Positions 41,011 through 49,833 of a DNA stretch of 61,356 bases are shown here, piece by piece (within the stretch, counting starts at the first letter, position 1; every line of letters begins with the position of its first letter). The DNA comes from Acidimicrobiia bacterium. Its GTDB lineage: Bacteria; Actinomycetota; Acidimicrobiia; Spongiisociales; UBA4744. A model generated the notes under the pieces. The model worked only from the letters and a program-made list of their open reading frames with translations, was not told where the DNA came from and did not search any database. A program made the translations under genes and the position numbers. The stretch is taken from contig JAOTUY010000011.1 in NCBI GenBank assembly GCA_029863625.1, positions 1 through 61,356 of the forward strand. The letters run 5' to 3'.

Positions 41011-42325
41011 GCCGAGCGCCGCCTTTCTCCCCAGCACGCAGCACCCCGATCAACGCCGCCCCGGCGAAGCACAGTCCGGCGGCCGGCAGGTTCACGCCCG
41101 GCCACCATTCGCTCCAGATACCGCCGTAGGCGAGCATGCCCAACCCGGCGCAGACCGCCACCGTGCCAAGCACGGCCGCCCATGTCGGAAGGGGACGGGC
41201 ATCTGGTCTGACGCTCAATCGCTCAAATCGGCCAAAGGGCACGGCCGCCGCGGCCAGGAAGACCGCATACACCGCCATCCAGAGCGGTCGGGTCAGCCAC
41301 CAGATGGCTCCCGCCGGCTCGATCGACAACCCGACGCCTCCCAGCAGCAAGGCCAGTCCGAGAGCCAGGATCATCGCTGAGAGGTGCCACACGAAGAGCG
41401 TCATGATCATCCCGTTGACGAGCACTGTGGCCGCCCACGGCCGCGGCCCCCGGAGCCACCGGTTGGCCACCGGTTCGAGGGCTGCCAACAGCCCGGTTTG
41501 CAGGATGCCAAGAGCCAGCAATACCAAGGTGGGGGGAGCAGAGTTGGATGCCTCGGAACCCGGCACATCGACCATCGAGGCGGGGTACGGACCAAGGTTG
41601 ACCAAGACCGCAACCGCGACGGCGCCCAGCGCCGCCCAGCTGAGGGCTCGCCTGGTCCCCGCAAGGCCCCCGTCCCGCCACAGGTAGCCCAGCTGGTGGA
41701 CGGCTATCCAGATAAAGAGGTAATTGGCCCACCCGGCCTCCGGCAGGCTTCCGCTCAGAGCTGCCCAGTCCACCAAGGCCGCGGCTGCTGCCAGGGCCCA
41801 GAATGACCACAAGCCAAACCGGCGCCAGGCCGCCCGGGTGACGGGTACCAGCGCAACGGCCAGCACATATACGGCCAGGAACCACAGAGCGATGAGGGCG
41901 TTGACCGACCCGACCCGGATCAGATAGGGGTCCACTCCCAGCCATCCGGCCACTACTCCCAACCCCACCCAGAAGGCAACCAGCGGCAGGATCGGGATCA
42001 CCAGCCGGCCCATCCGCGAACGCAACCAGGCCGAGTAGCCGGTGCCCGCCTGCGAGGCTGATTCCCATGAAACTGCGTTGGCATAGCCGCCGACGACGAA
42101 GAACACCGGCATTACCTGCAGTACCCAGGTGGCGACCTGGGTCCAGGGCGCAACCACCAGCAGATGTTGCACCTGTAATTCGCCGTCGACCATCTCCGGA
42201 GCCGCCATCAACCAGTGCCCGAAAACGACGGCCAGGATCGAAACCGCCCTGAGGAAATCGACGTAGCGGTTGCGCGAGGCGGGTGTCTTCTTGGCGACAT
42301 CGAGGGCGCGGGTCCAGGTGCTCAT
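41003..42325 (-). CDS. Acyltransferase family 3 membrane protein
   Basis: The 440-aa protein has about ten to twelve membrane segments. Family traits include RNRYVDFLRAVSILAVVFGHW near the start with the catalytic His, VMPVFFVVGGYANAVSW, and AVHQLGYLWRDG. Members O-acylate cell-surface glycans, antibiotics or lipids. ATG 42325 overlaps the stop of the upstream paralogue by 4 bp (ATGA). The two proteins are similar throughout, which indicates tandem duplication. Confidence 0.9.
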   Translation of the reverse strand: MSTWTRALDVAKKTPASRNRYVDFLRAVSILAVVFGHWLMAAPEMVDGELQVQHLLVVAPWTQVATWVLQVMPVFFVVGGYANAVSWESASQAGTGYSAWLRSRMGRLVIPILPLVAFWVGLGVVAGWLGVDPYLIRVGSVNALIALWFLAVYVLAVALVPVTRAAWRRFGLWSFWALAAAAALVDWAALSGSLPEAGWANYLFIWIAVHQLGYLWRDGGLAGTRRALSWAALGAVAVAVLVNLGPYPASMVDVPGSEASNSAPPTLVLLALGILQTGLLAALEPVANRWLRGPRPWAATVLVNGMIMTLFVWHLSAMILALGLALLLGGVGLSIEPAGAIWWLTRPLWMAVYAVFLAAAAVPFGRFERLSVRPDARPLPTWAAVLGTVAVCAGLGMLAYGGIWSEWWPGVNLPAAGLCFAGAALIGVLRAGEKGGARPS

Positions 42326-43653
42326 AGCATGGACCGACCTGCTCTTCCCATCGCCCCGGCCACCCCCATGCCAATCGCCGGTAGGGCCAAAGCTACCCAC
42401 GAGAGGTCTGGTGTCGTTGAGACGCCGACGAGAGCCACCCCGGCGAAGCCGGCGCAAGCCAGCACCGTCCCGGCGATAGGTCGTGTTTTCCCGGTGGAGG
42501 TGGGGTCGCGCCCGCCCGGGCGCTCAAACCGGCCGACCAGTGGAGCGAACAGCGCCATGAGAATCACCAGGACGGCGATCCACAGGGGTCGCGTCGCCCA
42601 CCACGGTCCGGTGTCCGGCTCGAGTCGCATGCCGAAACCGTCCAACCAGGCCGCATCGGCAACGACCGGGACCACCATCACCGTGTAGTGCCACACGAAG
42701 AGGGTCATGATCATCCCGTTGACCAGGACCGTTGCGGTCCACGGCCCAACCTTGTCCAGCCACCGCCGCATCGGCCGTTCGGCGGCCAGCAAGATACCGA
42801 ACTGCCCGATCCCCAGGGCGAGCATGGCGACGGTAGGGGGAGCGCTGTTGGAAACGTCGGCGCCCGGGACACCGATCATCGCCACCGGGTAGTCCAGTAA
42901 GAGCACGGCAACCAGGGCAACGCCCAGCCCTCCGATTGCGTACGGGGCCGATGAGCGGGCTCCGCCCAACCGGCCGTCCCGCCACAGGTAGCCCAACTGA
43001 TGGACGGCCGGCCACACAAACGCGTAGTTGATCCAGCGCAGCCAGGTCACGCCGAAGCCAAATGCAGCGATGTCGACGACCACGGTCGCCAGGACCGGCG
43101 CCCAGAACGACCACACGCCGAATCGCAGCCACGCCTTGCGGGTCAACGGAACGAGGGCGACGACCGCCACGTATACGGCCAGGAACCACAGGGGGGAGAG
43201 GGCACCCAGGGAGGTGACCTCGACCAGCATCGGGCCCATCACCCCGGACCAGGTGGCGATGGCGAACCCGGCCCACAGGGCGAGGAGCGGGAGGGCAGGC
43301 AACACGAGTCGTCGCAGGCGGGCCACCAGCCAGTCTCCGTAGGGGGTGCCTCGCTTGGTGGCCGAATCCCAGGAAACGGCGTTGGCGAACCCGCCGACCG
43401 CAAAGAAGACCGGCATCACCTGGAAGAGCCAGGTCAGCCAGCGACCCAGTTCAGACCGGGTGAGCAGATGATCGCCGTGAAAGACCCCGTCGGCCGACAC
43501 CCACGGAGTGATCACCAACCAGTGGCCGATGACCACCGCCAGGATGGAAACAGCCCGCAGGAAATCCACGTACCGATTGCGCTCGACCGGAGTCCGCTCG
43601 GCGACGGCGCGGGCCGATCCCAACAAACTGCGGGCGGGTACCGAAGCGGCCAT
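42322..43653 (-). CDS. Acyltransferase family 3 membrane protein (paralogue)
   Basis: The 443-aa protein has the same plan as its downstream neighbour: RNRYVDFLRAVSILAVVIGHW, VMPVFFAVGGFANAVSWDSA, WPAVHQLGYLWRDGR and a final pair of helices before a disordered Arg/Gly tail. I start at ATG 43653, which has agagga upstream; ATG 43677 is possible. Substrate cannot be read. The distinct middle loops of the two copies suggest that the acceptor sites have diverged. Confidence 0.9.
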   Translation of the reverse strand: MAASVPARSLLGSARAVAERTPVERNRYVDFLRAVSILAVVIGHWLVITPWVSADGVFHGDHLLTRSELGRWLTWLFQVMPVFFAVGGFANAVSWDSATKRGTPYGDWLVARLRRLVLPALPLLALWAGFAIATWSGVMGPMLVEVTSLGALSPLWFLAVYVAVVALVPLTRKAWLRFGVWSFWAPVLATVVVDIAAFGFGVTWLRWINYAFVWPAVHQLGYLWRDGRLGGARSSAPYAIGGLGVALVAVLLLDYPVAMIGVPGADVSNSAPPTVAMLALGIGQFGILLAAERPMRRWLDKVGPWTATVLVNGMIMTLFVWHYTVMVVPVVADAAWLDGFGMRLEPDTGPWWATRPLWIAVLVILMALFAPLVGRFERPGGRDPTSTGKTRPIAGTVLACAGFAGVALVGVSTTPDLSWVALALPAIGMGVAGAMGRAGRSML

Positions 43654-43738
43654 GGGTCCTCTCTCTGATTCCTCCATAAATATCGCACCAAAACGGGCTT
43701 GACTGTATGGGGGAGTTCCCCGAGATTCGGAGGAGGTC

Positions 43739-43759
43739 TCTCGTTTCTCGTTCTTGGTT
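43739..43759. repeat. Heptamer tandem repeat (TCTCGTT type)
   Basis: TCTCGTT, TCTCGTT and CTTGGTT in register. It lies in the 162-bp gap, downstream of the remnant at 43816 in its reading direction. Confidence 0.6.
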
Positions 43760-43815
43760 GCCCAACCTCCACATAGCCCTCTCCGCTCGTCGGAAGGGAG
43801 AACAAGACCGCCCAG

Positions 43816-44010
43816 CTATGAGGCCTCGGCGTGGTACGTGCGGACGCGAAACAATACGTTGGCGATCTTCGAGCCGGCCGGCGTCTTGACGAGGTGGAGG
43901 TAGTCCAGGTACTCGGGCGACAACACTCGCACGCTGGCGATGTTGGCCGAGATGTTGTCGATCATCACCTCGACGTCGGCGTCGGGTGTGTGGCCGCCGC
44001 CTTCTGCGGT
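43816..44010 (-). pseudogene. C-terminal fragment of a lumazine-binding/NTF2-like protein
   Basis: The frame encodes VEVMIDNISANIASVRVL, then EYLDYLHLVKTPAGSKIANV and LFRVRTYH. This is the pattern of the C-terminal half of the putative lumazine-binding NTF2-like family (strand, DYLHL, W/K.I.NVLF). The N-terminal helical half is missing: upstream the frame is low-complexity and runs antisense or into the end of the beta-lactamase gene at 44114. I treat it as a decayed remnant, although a short protein from an internal GTG cannot be excluded. Confidence 0.55.
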
Positions 44011-44113
44011 CAGCTCCAGTGCGAGCCCTGGGGACCATACGCAGCCCGCCCTCTCCGGGCCCGGCCCTCCTCCTCCGGCGTCCGTTTGACTCTCTTCGCG
44101 TTCATAGTGCCCA

Positions 44114-45160
44114 TCACACCTGGTTGAGCAGTCGGAGGAGCAGGCGAAACGATCGTCCCGGTTGAGCGATCTGATTGATCGTTCCCGTGCAGTACAGGCC
44201 CCGACCGGGAGCGTAGAACGCGAACGCGCCGGACAACCCTGAGTGACCGAGCAGTTCTGGCGCCGGACTGAACGGCGAGAGATAGCGGGGGAGTTGGAAT
44301 CGCATGATCCCCACCCCATATTGGAGGGGAAAGAAGATCTTGTTCCAGAGATATAGCTCCGGCAGATAATCGACGGGGAAAAGCACACCGGTGAAGAATG
44401 CCTTCAGGAAGGTCATCGACTCCGAGGCTGTCGAAACGATGCCTCCGTCTGGTCCGAACGAGACCATCGCCATGGGCACCCGGAGGGCGCGGTCCTTGTA
44501 ATAGAGGTGATGGGGTCGATCGTCGGCCGGGTCGGTGTAGAGGTAGGTGTCGGTCAGCGACAACGGATCAGTGATGAAGGCACGGAAGGCCTCATCGAGA
44601 GCCTGACCAGTGACCGTCTCGATAACCTTCCCGAGCAGCTGGTAGTTCGTGTCCGAGTAAAGGGCTTTGCCGGGCGTGCCCGGAGCGAACGGTGCCTTCA
44701 TGCGCCGGGAGGCTTCGAGGACATCGTCGAGCGTCCACGTCTGGTCCCGGCCGGCCGTGATCTGCTTCTCGAGGCTCGACCCGCCCGGGCGCTTCTGCTG
44801 GAAGTAGTCGGGCAATCCGGATGTGTGGGACATCAAGTGGCGAATGGTGAGCAACCCGGAGTCGTCTGTCTTGTCGGTGCGGATCCCGGCCACAAGTTGG
44901 GGCCGGAGGTGGTCGACGAGCAGGTCGTCGAGACCGAGTTTCCCTTGTGAGCGCAGCGCCAGTAGCACCGCCGTGACATAGAGCTTGGTCGTACTGGCGA
45001 TGAAGTACGGGTCGCCGACTGCCAGGTCGCCGGTGGCGCTTTCCCAGGCGAAGGACCCGTCTTCCGTTTCCAGGCGGACCGTACCCCCAAAGAGATTCCT
45101 ACCCTCCATGAAGCGGTCGAACGTGGCTTGCAGGTTGGTCTCGGTGGCGCCGGCCGCCAT
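44114..45160 (-). CDS. Beta-lactamase-family serine hydrolase
   Basis: The 348-aa protein has a class C/DD-peptidase-type fold with the SxxK tetrad in YFIASTTKLYV, the YxN motif in YSDTNYQLLGKV, and a late HSGLSGAF segment in the place of KTG. There is no signal peptide from ATG 45160, so it is probably cytoplasmic and acts as an esterase or peptidase, rather than a drug-inactivating lactamase. It follows the TetR-led ABC transporter genes on the same strand after 84 bp and may be the last gene of that unit. Confidence 0.9.
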   Translation of the reverse strand: MAAGATETNLQATFDRFMEGRNLFGGTVRLETEDGSFAWESATGDLAVGDPYFIASTTKLYVTAVLLALRSQGKLGLDDLLVDHLRPQLVAGIRTDKTDDSGLLTIRHLMSHTSGLPDYFQQKRPGGSSLEKQITAGRDQTWTLDDVLEASRRMKAPFAPGTPGKALYSDTNYQLLGKVIETVTGQALDEAFRAFITDPLSLTDTYLYTDPADDRPHHLYYKDRALRVPMAMVSFGPDGGIVSTASESMTFLKAFFTGVLFPVDYLPELYLWNKIFFPLQYGVGIMRFQLPRYLSPFSPAPELLGHSGLSGAFAFYAPGRGLYCTGTINQIAQPGRSFRLLLRLLNQV

Positions 45161-45244
45161 GGAAATGCCCCCGTTTGGTGAGTGGCTCAGGCTACCAAGC
45201 CATGCCACGCCTCAGCCGGCTGGCCCCGAGTGGAGCGGGGTGTT

Positions 45245-47596
45245 CTACGTCGATCTTTCTTTCACGACGCTGGCGATATCCATCCGCCGGACGGCTCGCA
45301 AACCCGGCCACTGGGAGATCAGGGCAACGATGAGAATGGCCACGGCCGACCACACGAAGGTTGACGGCCGCACGTAGAGCTCGAAGCGGAACATGTCGCT
45401 CTGGAAGCTGGCCATTGCCGCCGCCGAGGTCAAGTATCCGGCCACCAGGCCGAGGGGGATTCCGATGGCGGCTACCAACAGGTTCTCGGTGGTGATGAGC
45501 CGCGAGATGGTCCGCCGCTTCGTGCCGACCGCCAGCAGGGTGGCCACCTCTCGCGACCGCTCGGCGATGTTGACGCTCATCGTGTTGAAGATCAGCGCGA
45601 ACGCCATGGCGGCTCCGAACGCCAGCATGACTCCGATGAACACATAAAAGAGAGCCATGTAGTCCTGCATGATGTTGTAGATCGCTTTGGCGTCCTCGAA
45701 GGCCGCTACCTGTGGCAATTCGACGATGGCGTTGCGGATGTCTGAGCTGCTGGCTCCCTCTTCGTAGGTCAGCAATGCGGAGGTCGCCGGCAGGGGAATC
45801 CCGGCCAACTCCTCGGCATAGCTCTCCGAGATGTACACCATCGACCCCAGCGGCTCGTCGATGAAGTCGGTCACATGCGTGTCCAGCGTGAGGTTGACTC
45901 CGCCGACCGTCACCGAGACTGCGTCCCCGGCGGCGATGTTGAGCTGGTCGGCCACCCCAATGCCCGCCAGTACGCCATTGGTCGGAAGGGTGGTCGTGGT
46001 GTCCGTTCCGGTATAGAAGGTGTGCATCTCGGTATCCGCGTCGATGGCGACCAGCAAGGTCTCGTACCGTTCGCCTTTGGCCTCGATCGCAATGGGCAGC
46101 TCCAGGCTGGGTTCGACCCCGGCAACCCCGGCAATGTCCGCGAGGGCGGCCAGGTCGGCAGCACCGACCGGGGTGGTGAAGTAGACCCGGGCGTCTTCCT
46201 TCTGGATCTGAACGAACTGGCGGTCCATCAAGTGCTCGATGGTGTCAAGCATGCCCCACGACACGAGAACCAGCGTCAGCGACAGCACGACCCCGATGAC
46301 GGTGTAGATAGTGCGGCGCGGGTTCCGCTCGATGCCGCGCAGGGTCATGCGCCATCGGATCGGCAACCGGCGCAGGGGCGGCAGCAGCCGCTCGGCGAGG
46401 CTGGCCCGTCCCTTACCGGTTGGGACAGATCCACGCATCGATTCGGCGGGTGATAACCGTGAGGCGGCCAGGGCAGGCGCGGCGGCCGCTACCAGCGTGG
46501 CCAGCAGCCCAAGAGCGATGGCCGCGAAGAGCGTCGATGGGTAGAACCGGATCACGGTGATCGGCACGGAGATGAAGGTGGTGTAGAGCCCGGTGATGAC
46601 CCGGGCGAGTAACACGCCGGCGATCGCTCCCGGGATGGATCCGATCAGACCCGGCACTATCCCGTAGCCGAGGTAGTGACGTAGGACCTGGCGTTTGGTG
46701 AAACCGTTGGCCAGCAGAATGCCGATCTGCGGCCGCTGGGCGTGCACCAGCCGGGTGATCATCACATAGGCGGCCATGGCCGCCGCCGAGAGGAACAGGA
46801 TCGGGAAGAACAGTCCCATCTCCTCAAATCCTGCGAGGTCCTCTTCGAGCGCTGCGTTGGACGGCTGCTCGGCGCGGGTAAACGTTTCGAGGGCTCCCAG
46901 CTCGTAGGCCCGGGTCGTCAACGACTCTGTGAGCGCCTCGTTTTCGTGACCGTCGTTGTAGTACACGACGGCTTCGTTGGGGTTGCCCTCCCCCGACAGC
47001 GCGGCTGCGGTGCTCTGGGGGGCGAAGACCACGCCGAAGTTGTCCGGAGTGGTGATGACTTCCTGCCGGCTGGCGGCCGGCCAGATGTACTCGGGTGAAG
47101 AAATGATCCCGGCTATCTCGACCCCCATCCATCCCGACGGCCCCTGGATCTCAAACGTGTCACCGGGAGTGATATCGAAATGAGCGGCGAGGTGCTCCTC
47201 CATCAAGACTGAATTGGGACCGGTCGGGTCGCTGCCCTCGAGCACCAGTACCTGGTTGACGATCGGCCCGCTCTCGGGGATTCCAACCACCCGACCGAGC
47301 AGCTTGGTATCGCCGAGGCGAAACGGAAGGTCCGCCACGGTACGGGTTGACACGGCCTCGACGCCCGGGAGGCCGGCGCTGTCTGTGGCGAACTGCACGA
47401 CGTCGCCCCCGGCCAGGGTCAGGTTGGCGAACGAGAATTCGGTGGCGGTCTGGGCATAGGAAGCCTCGAGATTCTGGAACGAGTCGTAGCTTGCCCCGAA
47501 CATCGTGATCCCCAGGAACACCGTGATGGTGATGGCGGCGAACTGGGCCTTCTGGCGGCCGAGGTCGCGCCGGAGCTTTGTGCGTAGAGTGCTCAC
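45245..47596 (-). CDS. ABC transporter permease, FtsX/MacB type (TetR-led locus)
   Basis: The 783-aa permease starts at GTG 47596, overlapping the ATPase stop (GTGA). It has one N-terminal helix (FAAITITVFLGITMFGAS), an outer domain of about 200 residues, three helices (PILFLSAAAMAAYVMI; RPQIGILLANGFTKRQV coupling helix), a second half with another helix and outer domain, and three final helices (REVATLLAVGTKRRTI). The two halves are both FtsX folds. The exported substrate is unknown. Confidence 0.92.
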   Translation of the reverse strand: MSTLRTKLRRDLGRQKAQFAAITITVFLGITMFGASYDSFQNLEASYAQTATEFSFANLTLAGGDVVQFATDSAGLPGVEAVSTRTVADLPFRLGDTKLLGRVVGIPESGPIVNQVLVLEGSDPTGPNSVLMEEHLAAHFDITPGDTFEIQGPSGWMGVEIAGIISSPEYIWPAASRQEVITTPDNFGVVFAPQSTAAALSGEGNPNEAVVYYNDGHENEALTESLTTRAYELGALETFTRAEQPSNAALEEDLAGFEEMGLFFPILFLSAAAMAAYVMITRLVHAQRPQIGILLANGFTKRQVLRHYLGYGIVPGLIGSIPGAIAGVLLARVITGLYTTFISVPITVIRFYPSTLFAAIALGLLATLVAAAAPALAASRLSPAESMRGSVPTGKGRASLAERLLPPLRRLPIRWRMTLRGIERNPRRTIYTVIGVVLSLTLVLVSWGMLDTIEHLMDRQFVQIQKEDARVYFTTPVGAADLAALADIAGVAGVEPSLELPIAIEAKGERYETLLVAIDADTEMHTFYTGTDTTTTLPTNGVLAGIGVADQLNIAAGDAVSVTVGGVNLTLDTHVTDFIDEPLGSMVYISESYAEELAGIPLPATSALLTYEEGASSSDIRNAIVELPQVAAFEDAKAIYNIMQDYMALFYVFIGVMLAFGAAMAFALIFNTMSVNIAERSREVATLLAVGTKRRTISRLITTENLLVAAIGIPLGLVAGYLTSAAAMASFQSDMFRFELYVRPSTFVWSAVAILIVALISQWPGLRAVRRMDIASVVKERST

Positions 47597-48318
47597 CAGT
47601 ACAACTCCTCCGCATCGACGGGAGCATCGTTGAGGGTGTCGGAGACGATCTCACCCGAATGGAGTCGCAGCACCCGGTCCGCCATCTCGCCGACCGATGC
47701 GTTGTGGGTCACCAGCAGCACCGTACGGCCCGTCTCCCGATTGAGACGGTGGAGCAGACCAAGTATGCGGCGCCCGGTCTCGAAATCCAGCTCTCCGGTC
47801 GGCTCGTCGCACAACAGGACCGGAGGCTCCTTGGCGAGCGCCCGGGCGATGGCCACCCGCTGCTGTTCGCCACCCGAGAGCTGGCTGGGGAAGTGGTCAA
47901 TGCGGTCTCCGAGACCGACCAACTCGAGCACTTGTCCGGCCCGTTCCAAACCGTGGGATCCGGTCAGTTCGGCGATCAGCTCGACGTTCTCTCCGGCGGT
48001 GAGGGTCGGAATGAGGTTGAAGAACTGAAAGATGAACCCAACGTTGGTGCGGCGGTAGTCGATGCGGCCCCCGTCGTCGAGTGACCCGAGGTCGATACCG
48101 CCGACCCGCACCGAACCGGAGGTCGGCTCGTCGATCGATCCGATCAGGTTCAGCAACGTCGTCTTGCCCGACCCGCTTGGTCCGAGGATCACCACAAACT
48201 GTCCCGGCGAGACATCCAGACTCGCCCCGCGCAGGGCATGGACGGCGGTTGGTCCCTCTCCGTAGGTGCGGCTGAGATTCTCCAGCCGGATGCTGGCTCC
48301 GGTCGGATTGTTGTTCAT
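47593..48318 (-). CDS. ABC transporter ATPase (MacB/LolD type, TetR-led locus)
   Basis: The 241-aa ATPase has Walker A (GPSGSGKTT), Q-loop (FIFQFFNLIPTL), signature (LSGGEQQRVA), Walker B (VLLCDEPTGELDF) and H-loop (LLVTHN). Its start overlaps the TetR stop by 4 bp (ATGA). With 45245-47596 it makes a complete exporter of the lipoprotein/peptide type. Its Walker B DEPTGELDF and spacing are closely shared with the ATPase at 49834-50532. Confidence 0.95.
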   Translation of the reverse strand: MNNNPTGASIRLENLSRTYGEGPTAVHALRGASLDVSPGQFVVILGPSGSGKTTLLNLIGSIDEPTSGSVRVGGIDLGSLDDGGRIDYRRTNVGFIFQFFNLIPTLTAGENVELIAELTGSHGLERAGQVLELVGLGDRIDHFPSQLSGGEQQRVAIARALAKEPPVLLCDEPTGELDFETGRRILGLLHRLNRETGRTVLLVTHNASVGEMADRVLRLHSGEIVSDTLNDAPVDAEELYW

Positions 48319-48926
48319 TTGGTTCCTTTCGAGGATGCCGCCATCATCCCGAGCAGGGACGATTCGACGGCATCCAGATCGAGATCGGGATCGATGAGGC
48401 GATAGAGGACCAGTCCGTCGAGCAGGGCGGCCAGGACCACCGCGGCCCCCGCCGGGTCGAGATCGACCGGAAGTTCCTCACGGGACTGGGCGGCGATTAC
48501 CAATTGTTCGAGCAACTGGCGGGCGCCACCCAGGATTCCTTCGATCCAGGCCCGCACGGAGTCATCGCGCAGGCCGCGCAACAGCGCTTCGACGGAGACG
48601 GTGACCCCCGGACCGTGGTCTTCGATGGCCCGCAGATAGTCGATGTACGCTCGCAGAGCTTCGGCGAAGGTCGGAGCCGTTCCCATCCGGGTCATGGGCC
48701 CCTCGAACTCCTCGGCGAACATCGTCGAGGCGGCCTCGATCAGCAGCGCGTCTTTGGTACCGAAGTAGTAGTGGATCAGTGCGTTGTTGATACCGGCTCG
48801 CTCGGCAATCCGACGGGTGGTGACCCCCGACCAACCGAGTTCGGCGATCAGCTCGCCGGCTGCGTCGAGGATCTTCCTACGGGTGGTGTCGTTTCGGATT
48901 CTGCCTTGGGCATCTGCTTTAACCAC
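48315..48926 (-). CDS. TetR-family transcription regulator
   Basis: From GTG 48926 the product is 203 aa. The N-terminal helix-turn-helix reads RRKILDAAGELIAELGWSGVTTRRIAERAGINNALIHYYFGTKDAL, split here only by length, and is typical of TetR. The all-helical ligand domain follows. Its start codon lies within a perfect palindrome (48919-48934), so it should repress itself and the ABC genes it overlaps. No ribosome site is close to the GTG, consistent with a leaderless transcript; an ATG at 49031 adds an unconserved extension. Confidence 0.88.
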   Translation of the reverse strand: MVKADAQGRIRNDTTRRKILDAAGELIAELGWSGVTTRRIAERAGINNALIHYYFGTKDALLIEAASTMFAEEFEGPMTRMGTAPTFAEALRAYIDYLRAIEDHGPGVTVSVEALLRGLRDDSVRAWIEGILGGARQLLEQLVIAAQSREELPVDLDPAGAAVVLAALLDGLVLYRLIDPDLDLDAVESSLLGMMAASSKGTK

Positions 48927-48934
48927 TTGGTTAA
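48919..48934. promoter_or_regulatory. TetR operator candidate overlapping the tetR start
   Basis: TTAACCA-CT-TGGTTAA: perfect 7-bp arms with 2-bp centre. It includes the GTG start of tetR (48924-48926). Size and symmetry fit a TetR-dimer operator, and position suits autorepression. Confidence 0.7.
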
Positions 48935-49289
48935 GGTTAACACTTCTCGCTCCTGTGCAAAATAGCGCCCTTGTGACGATGGGGAGCCGAGAGGATGCTG
49001 GGAACACCGGCGCGACAGAGGAGGAGTCCATGGGTTCTGGCCGCGGGATCCGACTGGCCGGATGGAAAGCGCGGGGGACGAAGACAGTACGTTGATGCGT
49101 ATCGGGAATCTCAGGAACTCAGGGAAGCCCCGTCGAATCCCGGGAGATTCCCACCCGTTTCGGCACAACGCATGCCTTGGTGAGCGGGCCGGCCACTGCG
49201 CCGCCCCTCTTCTGCGCGCTGCAAACCGCCTCTGTCCCGAGGGTGGGATCTTGAAGTGGAGTCTTTCGACTCTACCGCAGGTACCGGAG
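48935..49289. other. Divergent intergenic region of about 355 bp, no supported gene
   Basis: Between the TetR-led and GbsR-led ABC loci there is no convincing gene on either strand. A small perfect hairpin (gagtc-tttc-gactc, 49260-49273) lies just before the GbsR-type palindrome. Some 160 bp in the middle resemble neither repeats nor promoters that I can name. Confidence 0.5.
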
Positions 49290-49307
49290 TTGCAGCATAT
49301 ACTGCAA
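49290..49307. promoter_or_regulatory. Operator candidate for the GbsR/MarR-type regulator
   Basis: TTGCAG-CATATA-CTGCAA: perfect 6-bp arms with a 6-bp palindrome-like spacer. It is flanked by direct copies of TACCGCAG (49273-49280 and 49309-49316 or nearby). It lies 48 bp upstream of the regulator gene. Confidence 0.6.
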
Positions 49308-49355
49308 TTACCGCAGATAAGGAATATGTAGGACACCCGATCGGAGGACGGCCGC

Positions 49356-49826
49356 ATGGTGGACCGAGACGAGCGCCAGTTCACGGAGGAGATGGGAGCG
49401 CTGTTCGAACGGAGTGGCTCGCCCCGCATGGCAGGGAGGGTCTGGGGATACTTGTTGATAGTCAACGCCGAGCAGGTGTCGGCGGCGGATCTCGCGGAGG
49501 CGCTCAATGCCTCGCCCAGTTCCATCAGTGCCGCAACTCGGTTCCTCCTCGGGCTCGGCTTGCTCGACCGTACCCGCATGCCCGGCGAGCGGCGGGACTA
49601 CTTCACCATCCACCATGGCGCCATTCTGAACCTGGTGAGATATCGGCTCGAGGCATTGACTCCCAAGAACATGGCGGCGAGAGCTCTCGAGATATTCGGC
49701 GAGAGGAATGTGGCCCGGCCGCACCTAGAGGAACTCAACGAGGTCTACACCTGGTTCGCTGATGAGTTCGCGGCGCTGGTGGACCGCTTCACGAGGGAGC
49801 GGCTCTCGGTGTCGCCAAGGGAGTGA
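49356..49826 (+). CDS. GbsR/MarR-type transcription regulator
   Basis: The 156-aa winged-helix protein resembles the GbsR branch of MarR: FTEEMGALFERSGSPRMAGRVWGYLLI, then VSAADLAEALNASPSSISAATRFLLGLGLL, the wing DRTRMPGERRDYFTI, and an amphipathic C-terminal dimer helix. In the related YvaV/GbsR/OpcR group the proteins sense choline or control drug exporters. Seven bases before its ABC partner gene it ends, so it is in one unit with 49834-52969. The start codon follows ggaggac. Confidence 0.85.
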   Translation: MVDRDERQFTEEMGALFERSGSPRMAGRVWGYLLIVNAEQVSAADLAEALNASPSSISAATRFLLGLGLLDRTRMPGERRDYFTIHHGAILNLVRYRLEALTPKNMAARALEIFGERNVARPHLEELNEVYTWFADEFAALVDRFTRERLSVSPRE

Positions 49827-49833
49827 GGACATC

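Noticed and set aside
43816..44388. Full 190-codon frame as a gene
   Set aside because: Its first 125 codons run antisense to the beta-lactamase-family gene or through low-complexity sequence.
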